Shown in pieces: positions 23,915 through 34,284 of a stretch of 64,000 nt of DNA (its first letter is position 1; the number at the start of each line of letters is the position of its first letter). The DNA lies in NCBI GenBank assembly GCA_023260985.1, contig JALRKY010000080.1:1-64000 (forward strand). Reading direction: 5' to 3'. Both the position numbers and the translations under genes were made by a program. A model generated the notes under the pieces. It had not been told where the DNA came from. It did no database searches and saw only the letters and a program-made list of their open reading frames with translations. Origin of the DNA: Altererythrobacter sp. (lineage in GTDB: Bacteria > Pseudomonadota > Alphaproteobacteria > Sphingomonadales > Sphingomonadaceae).

Positions 23915-25149
23915 GCGAATATCCTCCGCGTGCGGGCGATGCCTTCGAGCAGCGCCACAATATCGCTTTCATCCGAATAGATCCCGAAACTGGCGCGCGC
24001 GGTTGCCGGCACCCCCAAATGGTCCATCAGCGGTTGCGCGCAGTGATGCCCGGCGCGGATCGCCACATCCGCTTCATCCAATATGGTGCCCAGATCGTGC
24101 GGGTGAACAGTCCCGTTCCCTTGGCCGAGCGCAAAGCTGACGATACCCGCGCTGTCGGCCGGGCCGAACAAAGTGATGTCGTTCATCGCGCCGAGCTCGT
24201 CGCGCAGCTTCGCCACAAGCGCGCGTTCATGCGCGTGAACATTGTCGAGCCCGATGGCTTCGATGAAATCCACTGCGGCATGCAGCGCGATGGCTTCAGA
24301 GATTGCGGGGGTGCCCGCCTCGAACCGCTGCGGCGGCGGAGCATAGGTGGTCTTTTCGAAAGTCACGCGGTCGATCATCGAGCCGCCGCCCTGATAGGGT
24401 GGCATGCTGGCGAGAATTTCGCCGCGCGCCCACAGCGCGCCGATCCCGGTCGGGCCGTAAAGCTTGTGTGCGCTGAACACGTAGAAATCGCAGCCGATCG
24501 CCGCCACATCGACCTTCAGCCGCGGCGCGGCCTGGCAGCCGTCGAGCAGCAGCTTTGCGCCTACGTCGTGGGCCAGAGAGGCAGCGCGCTTCGCATCGAG
24601 TACCGAGCCAAGCACATTCGAGACATGCGCCAGCGCCACGAGCTTGTGCCTCTCGGTCAGCATGGCTTCCGCGGCGTCGAGATCGATGCAGCCATCGGAG
24701 GTGAGCGGGCAAATATCGATCTGCGCGCCGGTACGCTCGGCCAGCATCTGCCACGGCACGATGTTCGAATGATGCTCGAGCGTGGAAAGCAGGATGCGGT
24801 CGCCCGGCCCGATGTTTTCCATGCCCCAGGTCGCCGCGACGAGGTTGATCGCTTCGGTCGCGCCGCGCGTGAAGACGATTTCGTCCTCGCTGCCGCCAAT
24901 GAACTCCGCCACACGCCGCCGCGCACCTTCATAGGCAAGCGTCATTTCGGCCGAGCGCGCATAGACCCCGCGATGGACGGTGGCGTAATCCTCGCCCAGT
25001 GCGTGCGCCATCGCATCGATCACTACGCGTGGCTTCTGCGCGGTCGCGGCGGTGTCGAGATAGTGCCAGGGCTTGCCCTCGCGCGTCCTTATGCCGGGGA
25101 ACTGCGCCCGCACATCGCCAAGCCGCACCGAGGCCGACAACTCGTTCAC
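23911..25149 (-). CDS. sufS: Cysteine desulfurase SufS
   Basis: This 412-residue PLP enzyme takes sulfur from cysteine for Fe-S assembly. Motifs of group II desulfurases are present: YLDTAATAQKP, EGARRRVAEFIGG, LEHHSNIVPW, the PLP lysine in FSAHKLYGPTGIG and the catalytic Cys in IRAGHHCAQPLM. The start is a GTG at 25149 overlapping the sufD TGA (GTGA). This start gives the normal family N-terminus VNELSASVRLGDVRAQFPGI; the longer frame would run into sufD. SufE is not in the window, so its sulfur acceptor is either encoded elsewhere or replaced. Confidence 0.93.
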   Translation of the reverse strand: MNELSASVRLGDVRAQFPGIRTREGKPWHYLDTAATAQKPRVVIDAMAHALGEDYATVHRGVYARSAEMTLAYEGARRRVAEFIGGSEDEIVFTRGATEAINLVAATWGMENIGPGDRILLSTLEHHSNIVPWQMLAERTGAQIDICPLTSDGCIDLDAAEAMLTERHKLVALAHVSNVLGSVLDAKRAASLAHDVGAKLLLDGCQAAPRLKVDVAAIGCDFYVFSAHKLYGPTGIGALWARGEILASMPPYQGGGSMIDRVTFEKTTYAPPPQRFEAGTPAISEAIALHAAVDFIEAIGLDNVHAHERALVAKLRDELGAMNDITLFGPADSAGIVSFALGQGNGTVHPHDLGTILDEADVAIRAGHHCAQPLMDHLGVPATARASFGIYSDESDIVALLEGIARTRRIFA

Positions 25150-25895
25150 AGCGCGGCCTCGTCGAGCTTCGCCAGCGCGCGTTCGAGCATGGCTTCGGCC
25201 TGCGCTTCGTCGGCCATGGCGACGAAGGCATCGCCGATAAAAGCCTGCACCAGCAGCTTGCGCGCCACTGCGGGCGGAATCCCGCGCGCCGCCATGTAAT
25301 AGGCCGCTTGCTGGTCGAGCTGGCCGACCGCCGCGCCATGCGCGCATTTGACGTCGTCAGCGAAGATCTCGAGTTCGGGCTTGGCATTGGCCGAAGCGCC
25401 CCTTTCGAGCAGGATCGCGCGGAAATTCTGCGACGCATCGGTCTTCTGCGCGTGGCGGACCACTTCGATCCGGCCAAGGAAATTGCCCGTCGCATGGCCC
25501 CATTGCACCGCGCGCACGACCTGGTTCGAGGTTGCACCCGGATGCGCGTGGATCGTGCGGGTGACGAATTCCTGCCGGTTGTCGCCGCCACCAATGGTTA
25601 CTCCGCCAAATTCGAAATGCGCGCCTTCTGCAAGCGTCACTTCGACTTCGAGGCGAGCGTAAGGCCCGGCGGCGTTGATCGCATAGAGTTCGAAGCGGGC
25701 ATCGCGGCCCACGGCAACGCGCAGCCGCTCAACCCCTTCGCCGGCAAGGCGCGTTTCGACCAGCGCTTCGCCAGCGGGTACGGCAAGCTCCGCCCAGTGC
25801 GCCAGCGCCTCGGCGTCGGCCGCAGCGAGCCAGCCGGAATCGGCGTAGCGCCAATCCTCGTCTCGCGTGGTCGGAAGGGTGGCCAGTTCGCTCAT
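25146..25895 (-). CDS. sufD: SUF scaffold protein SufD, short form
   Basis: This 249-residue subunit of the SufBC2D scaffold is much shorter than E. coli SufD (about 420 residues). It keeps the N-terminal TTRDEDWRYAD motif, the beta-helix core and the C-terminal region DVKCAHGAAVGQLDQQAAYYM with GIPPAVARKLLVQAFIGD, which packs against SufC. The loss is mainly in the N-terminal helical part. Such short forms are, as far as I know, usual in sphingomonads. It overlaps sufC (ATGA) and sufS (GTGA), consistent with fixed-ratio synthesis. Confidence 0.88.
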   Translation of the reverse strand: MSELATLPTTRDEDWRYADSGWLAAADAEALAHWAELAVPAGEALVETRLAGEGVERLRVAVGRDARFELYAINAAGPYARLEVEVTLAEGAHFEFGGVTIGGGDNRQEFVTRTIHAHPGATSNQVVRAVQWGHATGNFLGRIEVVRHAQKTDASQNFRAILLERGASANAKPELEIFADDVKCAHGAAVGQLDQQAAYYMAARGIPPAVARKLLVQAFIGDAFVAMADEAQAEAMLERALAKLDEAAL

Positions 25896-26635
25896 GCCGC
25901 GACCGCTGCGTAGCCTTCCTGTTCGAGCTGGAGCGCAAATTCGGGGCCGCCCGACTTCACGATCCGGCCCGCGACCATCACATGCACCACATCGGGCTTC
26001 ACGTAATCGAGCAGGCGCTGGTAGTGCGTGATCAGCAGCACGCCCTTGTCGGGGCGACGCATGATCGCGTTGATGCCTTCGCCCACGATCCGCAGCGCAT
26101 CGATATCGAGCCCGCTGTCGGTTTCGTCGAGCACGGCGAATTTCGGGTCGAGGATGCCCATCTGGACCATTTCGGCGCGCTTCTTCTCGCCGCCCGAAAA
26201 GCCGACGTTCACATTGCGCTTGAGCATGTCCATGTCGAGCCGCAGCAGACCGGCCTTTTCCTTGGCCAGCTTGAGGAATTCGCCACCTGAAAGGGGCTCT
26301 TCGCCGCGCGCTTTGCGCTGGGCGTTGAGCGATTCGCGCAGGAACTGGACATTGGACACGCCGGGGATCTCGACCGGATATTGGAAGCCGAGGAACAGGC
26401 CTGCGGCGGCGCGTTCGTAAGGTTCGAGTTCGAGCAGGTCCTCGCCCGCGAATTCGACCGAACCCTCGGTCACTTCATACCCGGGCCGGCCGCCCAGCAC
26501 ATAGGCCAGCGTGGACTTGCCCGCGCCATTGGGGCCCATGATCGCGTGCACCTCGCCAGCGTTCACGGTGAGTGAGAGGCCCTTAAGGATTTGCTTGCCG
26601 TCAATCTCGGCGTGGAGGTTATCGATCTTCAGCAT
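25892..26635 (-). CDS. sufC: SUF ATPase SufC
   Basis: This 247-residue ABC-type ATPase drives the SufBCD scaffold. Walker A is GPNGAGKS, the signature is VGFSGGEKKRAEMVQMGI, Walker B is FAVLDETDSGLDID, and the switch His lies in LITHYQRLLDYV. The soluble SufC type is identified by these spacings and the C-terminal VHVMVAGRIVKSGG. The start overlaps the end of the DUF559 gene by 17 bp and the stop overlaps sufD by ATGA. Confidence 0.93.
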   Translation of the reverse strand: MLKIDNLHAEIDGKQILKGLSLTVNAGEVHAIMGPNGAGKSTLAYVLGGRPGYEVTEGSVEFAGEDLLELEPYERAAAGLFLGFQYPVEIPGVSNVQFLRESLNAQRKARGEEPLSGGEFLKLAKEKAGLLRLDMDMLKRNVNVGFSGGEKKRAEMVQMGILDPKFAVLDETDSGLDIDALRIVGEGINAIMRRPDKGVLLITHYQRLLDYVKPDVVHVMVAGRIVKSGGPEFALQLEQEGYAAVAA

Positions 26636-27152
26636 TTCGTGTCCTGCTTGCGCTAGAGCGCGGTCTGGGCGCGCTGTCGCGTTGGTGCTTGCGACGGGCC
26701 TCGCCCTTGTCGGCGATGCGCATGCGCATCCCGACGGTGATCCGCTGGAGCACTGCGTCCATGTTCTCGAGAATGTCCTGCGCCTTGATTCGCATCACGC
26801 GAATGCCAACCGCTTCGAGGCTCTTGTCGCGGCGCTTGGCGATGGCCTCGTTCGCGCCTTCCTCGTCGATCGCGATGGCCATGCCAAGGTTGTGGCAACC
26901 GAAATCGACAATGGCCGAACCGATTACCGCATGGCGGGTGAATTTGTAGCGCCCCATGTCGGCCTTGGCGAAGCGCGCCGCCAGCGCCTTGTGCGCCTCG
27001 GAGGAATGGCGGCGCATCTCGCGCGCCTGCTCGTGCAGCGCATCGAGCCGCTTCTCCGAGATTTCCCAGCCACGGCCCTTTTTCTTGAGCGCGGGGGAAG
27101 TGTCGTCCTGCTCGGACGCAGGCTTGATCTGAAGTGTTTTGCGGTCGGTCAT
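26619..27152 (-). CDS. DUF559-like (endonuclease-fold) protein within the suf operon
   Basis: This 177-residue protein has a charged N-terminal region (1-50) and a DUF559-like core from about 55 to 150: REMRRHSSEAHKALAARF, GRYKFTRHAVIGSAIVDFGC, LGMAIAIDEEGANEAIAKRRD and GIRVMRIKAQDIL. DUF559 is a very-short-patch-repair-like nuclease fold; here the usual ELDG-x2-H is changed to AIDEEGANE, so activity is doubtful. ATG 27152 overlaps the upstream TAA (TAATG), and its end overlaps sufC by 17 bp. Its place in the SUF operon is striking, yet no role in Fe-S assembly is known to me. Confidence 0.7.
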   Translation of the reverse strand: MTDRKTLQIKPASEQDDTSPALKKKGRGWEISEKRLDALHEQAREMRRHSSEAHKALAARFAKADMGRYKFTRHAVIGSAIVDFGCHNLGMAIAIDEEGANEAIAKRRDKSLEAVGIRVMRIKAQDILENMDAVLQRITVGMRMRIADKGEARRKHQRDSAPRPRSSASRTRNAEDR

Positions 27153-27396
27153 TAGACTTCGATGCTCATCAAAAGCGCCAGCATGACGACGAAGCCAGCG
27201 GACCCGGCGATGAGGCCGCGCAGCCTCCAATTCCCATCCGGATCGCGGAGAAACGATAGTCCGACAGTGCCGAGGGTCAACAAAGCCGTTAGCGGCAGCG
27301 TATAAGCGAAGTCTCGGTCAACGAGTGTAAGAACGGCGGCCACCAGTAAAGGCAGGGCAGCGACCAGTGGCAGCCATGTAGCAATTGCCTTGCTCA

Positions 27397-27397
<1 letters not shown>
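27152..27397 (-). CDS. Small membrane protein within the suf operon
   Basis: This 81-residue protein has three hydrophobic segments (about 8-25, 32-50 and 60-78) joined by short polar loops. ATG 27397 overlaps the sufB stop (TGATG), and its TAA overlaps the next ATG; a GTG at 27400 is an alternative start. I recognise no family. Position between sufB and the DUF559 gene with overlaps at both ends shows it is translated as part of the suf operon. Confidence 0.7.
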
Positions 27398-28889
<1,492 letters not shown>

Positions 28890-28893
<4 letters not shown>

Positions 28894-29300
28894 ACCGCTA
28901 CTCGCTGCGCCACGAGCTGCGTCAGCGGGATGCCCGCCAGCGCGCCGCGCAATGCCTGGTTGATCACCGGCCAGTGCGGCTTGACCGAACAGGCGTGATC
29001 GACCGCGCAATCCTGTCCTTCGACGCATTGAGTAAGCGCAATCGGCCCTTCTACCGCTTCGACGATATCGGCCACAGTGATCGCGGCGGCCGGGCGTGCC
29101 AGCTGCAATCCGCCGCCCGCGCCGCGCACGCTGCGCAGCAGCCCGGCCTTGCCAAGGATGCTAACGAGCTTCTGCACCGTCGGCAGCGGCAGGCCGGTCT
29201 CTTCTGCCAGCTCGGTCGCCGAAGTGCGTCCGCCGCCACAATGGCGCGCGGCCGCGCTCATCGTAACGACCGCATAATCGGCAAGGTTTGACAGGCGCAT
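28890..29300 (-). CDS. iscR: Rrf2-family iron-sulfur regulator IscR/SufR-like
   Basis: This 136-residue winged-helix regulator starts [20 protein letters not shown] and holds the [2Fe-2S] ligand cysteines C92, C98 and C104 (C-x5-C-x5-C), the same numbering as E. coli IscR. It should sense Fe-S status and repress the suf operon when clusters are plentiful. It is the first gene of the operon and overlaps sufB by ATGA. An inverted repeat resembling the IscR type 1 site lies at 29314-29338 just upstream, so autoregulation is likely. The start at 29300 gives the family N-terminus. Confidence 0.92.
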
Positions 29301-29313
29301 GGCACTCCAGCTC

Positions 29314-29368
29314 AAATCGGACTGATTCGTTCCGATTTCTAGTTAGGAGCGCAAATGCGAGGTTTCAA
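29314..29368 (-). promoter_or_regulatory. Promoter and IscR-like operator of the suf operon
   Basis: On the minus strand a -35 TTGAAA (29363-29368), a 17-bp spacer and a weak -10 TAACTA (29340-29345) precede a perfect 8-bp inverted repeat, AAATCGGA-N9-TCCGATTT (29314-29338). The core matches 13 of 17 positions of the E. coli IscR type 1 consensus as I remember it. The repeat covers the expected start site, 14 bp before the iscR ATG. The rest of the iscR/pyrD gap (29369-29631) shows no further feature I can name; it is AT-rich towards pyrD. Confidence 0.6.
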
Positions 29369-29631
29369 TGCGAATCGCGCAGTTGCGAGCCGCTCTCAAA
29401 CTAGCTCAGTCGCGCTCGGCGCCCAATTGTTCCGCCTCTTCGCATCGCTGCTCCGAGCCCTTCGGGTCGCAGGTTCCAACTAGCCGATTCAATGCCACGC
29501 GGATTGTATGTAAACGACAAGAATTGATTTGAATCACAAAATTCTTTGCCGTCAAATTGAAATATTTAACCAAAATCGTCAGCTACTACGAAAGCTCGAC
29601 AGCGCGCCGCGCGCTTGCCATAGGCGAAACG

Positions 29632-30672
29632 ATGCTTTTCCGCCTCCTACGCCCCGCGCTTTTCTGCCTCGAATCAGAATGGGCCCACCGACTCGCGATC
29701 GAGGGCCTCAAATTTATGCCGCGGCGCCCGCCCGCGGCGCCGGGGACGCTCTCCATCGATGTGGCCGGGATCGTCTTTCCCAACCCGGTCGGCGTGGCCG
29801 CAGGGTTCGACAAGGATGCCGAAGTGCCCGACGCACTGCTCGGACTGGGCTTTGGTTTCGCCGAGGTCGGCTCGATCACGCCCATCCCTCAATCGGGCAA
29901 TCCCAAACCGCGCCTGTTCCGCCTTTCTGAGGACCGTGCGGTGATCAATCGCATGGGTTTCAACAATGGCGGCGGCGAAGCCGCGCTAGAACGACTGGCG
30001 CAGCGCAAGGGCCGACCGGGCGTGCTCGGCATCAATATCGGCGCGAATAAGGATTCGGCGGACCGGATCGGCGATTACGCCATCATGACGCGGCTCATGG
30101 CACCGCACGCCAGCTATCTAGCGGTCAATATTTCAAGCCCCAACACGCCCGGGTTGCGCACACTGCAGGACGAAGCTGCGCTGACGGAGCTGCTGGACGC
30201 AGTATTGGCCGCGCGCGACGAAGCAATGCCCGAGGGCGCTCCACCTGTGTTCCTCAAGGTCGCCCCCGATCTCGAACCCGCCGATATCGACGCCATCGCG
30301 CGGATAGCGCTCGAAAAGCGGCTGGGCGCGCTCATCGTATCAAACACCACCGTCTCGCGGCCCGCGCTCCGTTCCCGCCATGCGGGAGAGGTGGGCGGGC
30401 TTTCCGGCGCGCCGCTGCGCCTGCTTGCGCTCCAGCGCGTGCGCGATTTCCGCAAGGCGACCGGTGGTGCCATTCCGCTGGTTGGAGTGGGCGGGATCGC
30501 CAGCGCCGAAGACTCGTGGGAGCGGATCAAGGCTGGCGCGAGCCTAGTGCAGATCTACAGTGCGATGGTCTATGAAGGGCCGACCCTTGGCGCCAGGATA
30601 GTGCGCGGGCTGGAGCGGTTGATGCGCCGCGAAGGGTTCGCAAGCATTGCCGAAGCCATCGGAAGCGAATAA
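29632..30672 (+). CDS. pyrD: Dihydroorotate dehydrogenase (quinone), class 2
   Basis: This 346-residue FMN enzyme of pyrimidine synthesis oxidises dihydroorotate to orotate and passes electrons to the quinone pool at the inner membrane. The N-terminus (MLFRLLRPALFCLESEWAHR) is the membrane-associating helix of class 2. Motifs include VGVAAGFDKDAEV, INRMGFNNGG, VNISSPNTPGLR (catalytic Ser) and VGVGGIASAEDSWERIKAGA. I chose ATG 29632 because it gives the family N-terminus; the frame is open to 29557. The ggt lipoprotein gene follows 10 bp downstream. Confidence 0.93.
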   Translation: MLFRLLRPALFCLESEWAHRLAIEGLKFMPRRPPAAPGTLSIDVAGIVFPNPVGVAAGFDKDAEVPDALLGLGFGFAEVGSITPIPQSGNPKPRLFRLSEDRAVINRMGFNNGGGEAALERLAQRKGRPGVLGINIGANKDSADRIGDYAIMTRLMAPHASYLAVNISSPNTPGLRTLQDEAALTELLDAVLAARDEAMPEGAPPVFLKVAPDLEPADIDAIARIALEKRLGALIVSNTTVSRPALRSRHAGEVGGLSGAPLRLLALQRVRDFRKATGGAIPLVGVGGIASAEDSWERIKAGASLVQIYSAMVYEGPTLGARIVRGLERLMRREGFASIAEAIGSE

Positions 30673-30682
30673 TCCTCCGCGC

Positions 30683-32410
30683 ATGAATGCCAAGCCCATC
30701 GCGCGATTGATCGCCAGTCCGCTTCTTGTTGGCCTTGTCCTATCGGGCTGCGCCTCTACTGCCGCAATTGCCGAAAGCGGCCCGCCACACTCGGCCGAAA
30801 GCGCTGTAAGCGCGGCCGATCCGCGCGCGCAAGCTGCGGGCGAGGCGATGCTGGCGGCGGGCGGCAACGCCACCGATGCTGCGATCGCAGTGATGCTGGC
30901 GCTGACCGTGGTCGAACCGCAAAGCTCGGGGATAGGTGGAGGCGGCTTCCTGGTACGCGGCGCGGCCGATGGCGATGTCACGACCTATGACGGTCGAGAA
31001 AAGGCGCCGGCGGGAGCGAGCCCCGACTGGTTCCTGCGCGCCGACGGCTCGCTACCGAGCTTTGAGGAATCGGTCCAGAGCGGCCTCAGCGTAGGCGTGC
31101 CGGGGAACATCCGCATGGCAGCGATGGCGCATCACGAACACGGCAGGCTGCCCTGGGCCAAGCTGTTCGAACCGGCAATCGCCCTTGCAAGCGGCGGATT
31201 CCAGATCAACAACCGCCTCTACAATGCACTGAGTGCCAATCCCGAACATTCGGGATTCAGCCATGAGGCGCGGCAGCTCTACTTCGACGCCGACGGCAAG
31301 GTTTTGCCCGCTGGCAGCATGGTGAAGAACGAGGTCCTGGCGCAGGCGTTCGAGCGGATCGCGAGCGAAGGCCCCGACGCCTTCTACCTGTCCGACATGG
31401 GCAAGAAGCTCGTCGCCCAAGTGGCGCAAGCGACACCGCGCGAAGGCGCGATGACGATGAGCGACCTGACTGAGTATGACGCGAAGCAGCGCGATGCGGT
31501 GTGCGGCAGCTACCGCAAGTATCGCGTCTGCAGCATGGGCCCACCCAGTTCAGGCGGTGTCGCCGTGTTGCAGATTCTCGGCCAACTCGAACGCTTCGAT
31601 CTTACGGCATTGGGCAAAGACAATCCGGTCACTTGGCACCTGTTCATCGAATCGCAGCGGCTCGCCTATGCCGACCGCGAGCTATACATGGCCGACCCGG
31701 ATTACATCGACGTGCCGGTCGCCGGGCTGATCGCCTCCGACTATGTGGCGACGCGCAGCGCACTGATCGACCCAGGCAAGCGCAACGACAATGTTGCCCC
31801 CGGAACCCCAGTCGGCGCAAAGCTGGCGCTGGTAGATGGAGACGAGCCCGAGGAGCATGGCACGTCACATTTCGCCGCGGTCGATAGTGAAGGCACGATG
31901 GTCAGCTACACTTCGACTATCGAAAGTTCGTTCGGTTCTGGCCTGATGGCAAACGGCTTCTACCTCAATAACGAACTGACCGATTTCAGCCGTTCGCCCG
32001 AAGTAAAAGGTCGGGTCGTTGCCAATCGAGTCGAAGGTGGCAAGCGCCCGCGCAGCTCGATGTCCCCCACGGTCGTGTGGGATCCGCAGGGCCATCCCTT
32101 CATGGTTATAGGCGCAGCAGGTGGCCCAACGATCCCGGTGACAACCACTCGCGCGATTATCGGCGCGATCGATTTCGGCCTGTCTGCGCAGGAATCGCTC
32201 GCGCTTCCGTTCCTGATGGCTGTCGGCAACGCGCTGATGCTTGAACAGGGCACTTGGCTCGCATCGACCGCACCGCAGTTCGAAGCACTGGGGCACTCGC
32301 GGATCGTGCTTCGCGAGGCGCCGATCAAGGGCAATGCGATAGTGCGCGAAGGTGAGCAGTGGATGAGCGCGCGCGACCCGCGAATCGAGACCGGGCTCGA
32401 CGTGCCTTGA
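30683..32410 (+). CDS. ggt: Gamma-glutamyltranspeptidase, lipoprotein
   Basis: This 575-residue N-terminal nucleophile hydrolase cleaves gamma-glutamyl bonds of glutathione and related peptides outside the cytoplasm. A lipobox (VGLVLSGCAS) follows a short signal, so it is probably membrane-anchored in the periplasm. Ggt motifs: AGGNATDAAIAVMLALTVVE, SGIGGGGFLV, YDGREKAP and the autoprocessing Thr in EEHGTSHFAAVD, then SSMSPTVVW. All expected active-site parts are visible. It follows pyrD by 10 bp; the two may share a transcript. Confidence 0.9.
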   Translation: MNAKPIARLIASPLLVGLVLSGCASTAAIAESGPPHSAESAVSAADPRAQAAGEAMLAAGGNATDAAIAVMLALTVVEPQSSGIGGGGFLVRGAADGDVTTYDGREKAPAGASPDWFLRADGSLPSFEESVQSGLSVGVPGNIRMAAMAHHEHGRLPWAKLFEPAIALASGGFQINNRLYNALSANPEHSGFSHEARQLYFDADGKVLPAGSMVKNEVLAQAFERIASEGPDAFYLSDMGKKLVAQVAQATPREGAMTMSDLTEYDAKQRDAVCGSYRKYRVCSMGPPSSGGVAVLQILGQLERFDLTALGKDNPVTWHLFIESQRLAYADRELYMADPDYIDVPVAGLIASDYVATRSALIDPGKRNDNVAPGTPVGAKLALVDGDEPEEHGTSHFAAVDSEGTMVSYTSTIESSFGSGLMANGFYLNNELTDFSRSPEVKGRVVANRVEGGKRPRSSMSPTVVWDPQGHPFMVIGAAGGPTIPVTTTRAIIGAIDFGLSAQESLALPFLMAVGNALMLEQGTWLASTAPQFEALGHSRIVLREAPIKGNAIVREGEQWMSARDPRIETGLDVP

Positions 32411-32489
32411 GCCGCACAGCCACTTGCCCATAAACGCGGCCGAGCTTAATCCCTTGCGATAAACAGAAAAACGGCGCGAGGAGCCTGGG

Positions 32490-34280
32490 GTGCTGCAAGA
32501 CATCGATTCTGCCAAAAATCTGGTCGAACTCTTCCTGAGGCGCGCTGATGAGAAAGGCGATGCGCCCTTCCTCGGCAGCAAGCGGGGCGGCCAGTGGGTA
32601 ACGCAGAGCTGGCGAGAAGCGGCTGAGCGGGTCTGCCTGCTGGCGGAGAGCCTGCGCAGCCTCGGGCTCAACCCCGGCGACCGTGTGGTGCTGGTCAGCG
32701 AGAACCGGCCCGAGTGGTGCATTGCCGATCTTGCAATCATGGCCGCAGGCTGCGTCACCGTGCCCGCCTACATCACTAACACCACCCGCGATCACAGCCA
32801 CATCCTCGACAATTCGGGCGCGCGCGCGGTGTTCGTTTCCGACGAGAAGCTGCTCGGGCCGCTTCATCCCGCGATCCAGTCGACCGGGCTGGTCGAGCAT
32901 GTCATCGGGATCGAGGACTTGCACCGGCACCAGTCGGGCAGCTTCGACTACCATTCCTGGGAACGAATGACGTCTGGAGACGCGCCGGCCGCGCGCAAGG
33001 CGGTGGAAGAGCAGCTTGCAGGCATCGGGCGCGAACAGACGGCCTGCATCATCTACACCAGCGGCACCGGCGGTGCACCGCGCGGCGTGCTGCAGCACCA
33101 TGGCATGATCCTGTGCAATGTGGCGGGCGCAGCCGAAATCCTGATCGACGATTTCGGGATCAAGGACGATCGCTTTCTGTCGTTCCTCCCGCTCAGCCAT
33201 GCCTATGAGCACACCGGCGGACAGTTCCTGCCGATCGGAGTGGGCGCGGAAATCTTCTATTCCGAAGGGTTGGAAAAGCTCGCCAGCAATATCGAGGAAA
33301 CCCGCCCCACGATCATGGTGGTGGTGCCGCGCCTGTTCGAAGTGCTGCGCACGCGCATCATGAAACAGGTCGAGAAGCAGGGCAAGTTCGCCAACTACCT
33401 GATGGACCGCGCATTGATCATGAGCGAGGTGGGCTGCAAGCGGCTGCGCGACAGGCCGATGAACTTCATCCTCGAGAAGACGTTGCGCCCCAAGATTCGC
33501 GGGCGTTTCGGGGGGCGGATCAAGGCCATGGTAAGCGGCGGTGCACCGCTGAACCCCGAGGTCGGCACTTTCTTCGAAGCGATGGGCCTCACCATGCTTC
33601 AGGGCTATGGCCAGACCGAGGCCGGGCCGGTGATCAGCTGCAACCGCCCCGCGGCGGGCCTCAAGATGGACACTGTCGGCCCGCCGATGCGCGGCGTCGA
33701 AGTGCGGATCGCGGATGACGGCGAGATCCTCGTGCGCGGCGAACTGGTAATGCACGGTTACTGGCGCAACGATGCCGAAACCGCACGCACGATCGTCGAC
33801 GGCTGGCTCCACACGGGCGACATCGGACATCTCGACGAAGTCGGGCGAATCGTCATAACCGACCGCAAGAAGGACATGATCGTCAACGACAAGGGCGACA
33901 ATATCGCGCCGCAGAAGATTGAGGGCATGCTCACGCTGCAGCCCGAGATCGCGCAGGCGATGGTGAGCGGCGACAAGCGGCCCTACGTCGTGGGCCTAAT
34001 CGTGCCTGATGCCGAATGGGCGGTCGACTGGGCCAAGGCCAATGACGAAAAGTTCGACATGAAGGCATTGCAGGACTTGCCCGCTTTCAAGACTGCGGTC
34101 CGCGCCGCGATCGACCGGGTCAACCAGGATCTCTCAGTGATCGAAAAAGTGCGCGGCTTTGCCTTCGCGGACGAGGCATTCTCGATCGAGAACGAAGAAA
34201 TGACGCCGAGCATGAAGATCCGCCGGCACAAGATCCGCGAGCGCTACCAGGATCGGATCGATGGGCTCTATCGAAGCTAG
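32490..34280 (+). CDS. Long-chain acyl-CoA synthetase (AMP-forming)
   Basis: This 596-residue ANL-superfamily enzyme activates fatty acids to acyl-CoA through an acyl-AMP. The P-loop reads IIYTSGTGGAPRG (one residue differs from the usual T-G-x-P-K-G). Further motifs: LPLSHAYEHTGG, MVSGGAPLNPEV, GYGQTEAGPV, WLHTGDIGHLDEVGRIVITDRKK (adenylate and hinge) and SMKIRRHKI near the end (C-terminal Lys). The FACL/Fad15-like layout with a long insertion fits long-chain acyl-CoA ligase. The start is GTG at 32490 with AGGAG about 8 bp upstream. The start of a small lipoprotein gene follows at once. Confidence 0.88.
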   Translation: MLQDIDSAKNLVELFLRRADEKGDAPFLGSKRGGQWVTQSWREAAERVCLLAESLRSLGLNPGDRVVLVSENRPEWCIADLAIMAAGCVTVPAYITNTTRDHSHILDNSGARAVFVSDEKLLGPLHPAIQSTGLVEHVIGIEDLHRHQSGSFDYHSWERMTSGDAPAARKAVEEQLAGIGREQTACIIYTSGTGGAPRGVLQHHGMILCNVAGAAEILIDDFGIKDDRFLSFLPLSHAYEHTGGQFLPIGVGAEIFYSEGLEKLASNIEETRPTIMVVVPRLFEVLRTRIMKQVEKQGKFANYLMDRALIMSEVGCKRLRDRPMNFILEKTLRPKIRGRFGGRIKAMVSGGAPLNPEVGTFFEAMGLTMLQGYGQTEAGPVISCNRPAAGLKMDTVGPPMRGVEVRIADDGEILVRGELVMHGYWRNDAETARTIVDGWLHTGDIGHLDEVGRIVITDRKKDMIVNDKGDNIAPQKIEGMLTLQPEIAQAMVSGDKRPYVVGLIVPDAEWAVDWAKANDEKFDMKALQDLPAFKTAVRAAIDRVNQDLSVIEKVRGFAFADEAFSIENEEMTPSMKIRRHKIRERYQDRIDGLYRS

Positions 34281-34284
34281 GTGA

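Noticed and set aside
23875-25299. Plus-strand ORF of 474 codons opposite sufS and sufD
   Set aside because: Antisense shadow of the desulfurase, with no protein-like motif.
29401-29490. tRNA or small RNA in the iscR/pyrD gap
   Set aside because: A stretch ending GGGTCGCAGGTTCC recalls a T-arm, but no acceptor or anticodon pairing can be drawn.
32325-33830. Minus-strand ORF of 501 codons opposite the acyl-CoA synthetase
   Set aside because: Antisense shadow; the plus strand has all ANL-superfamily motifs.
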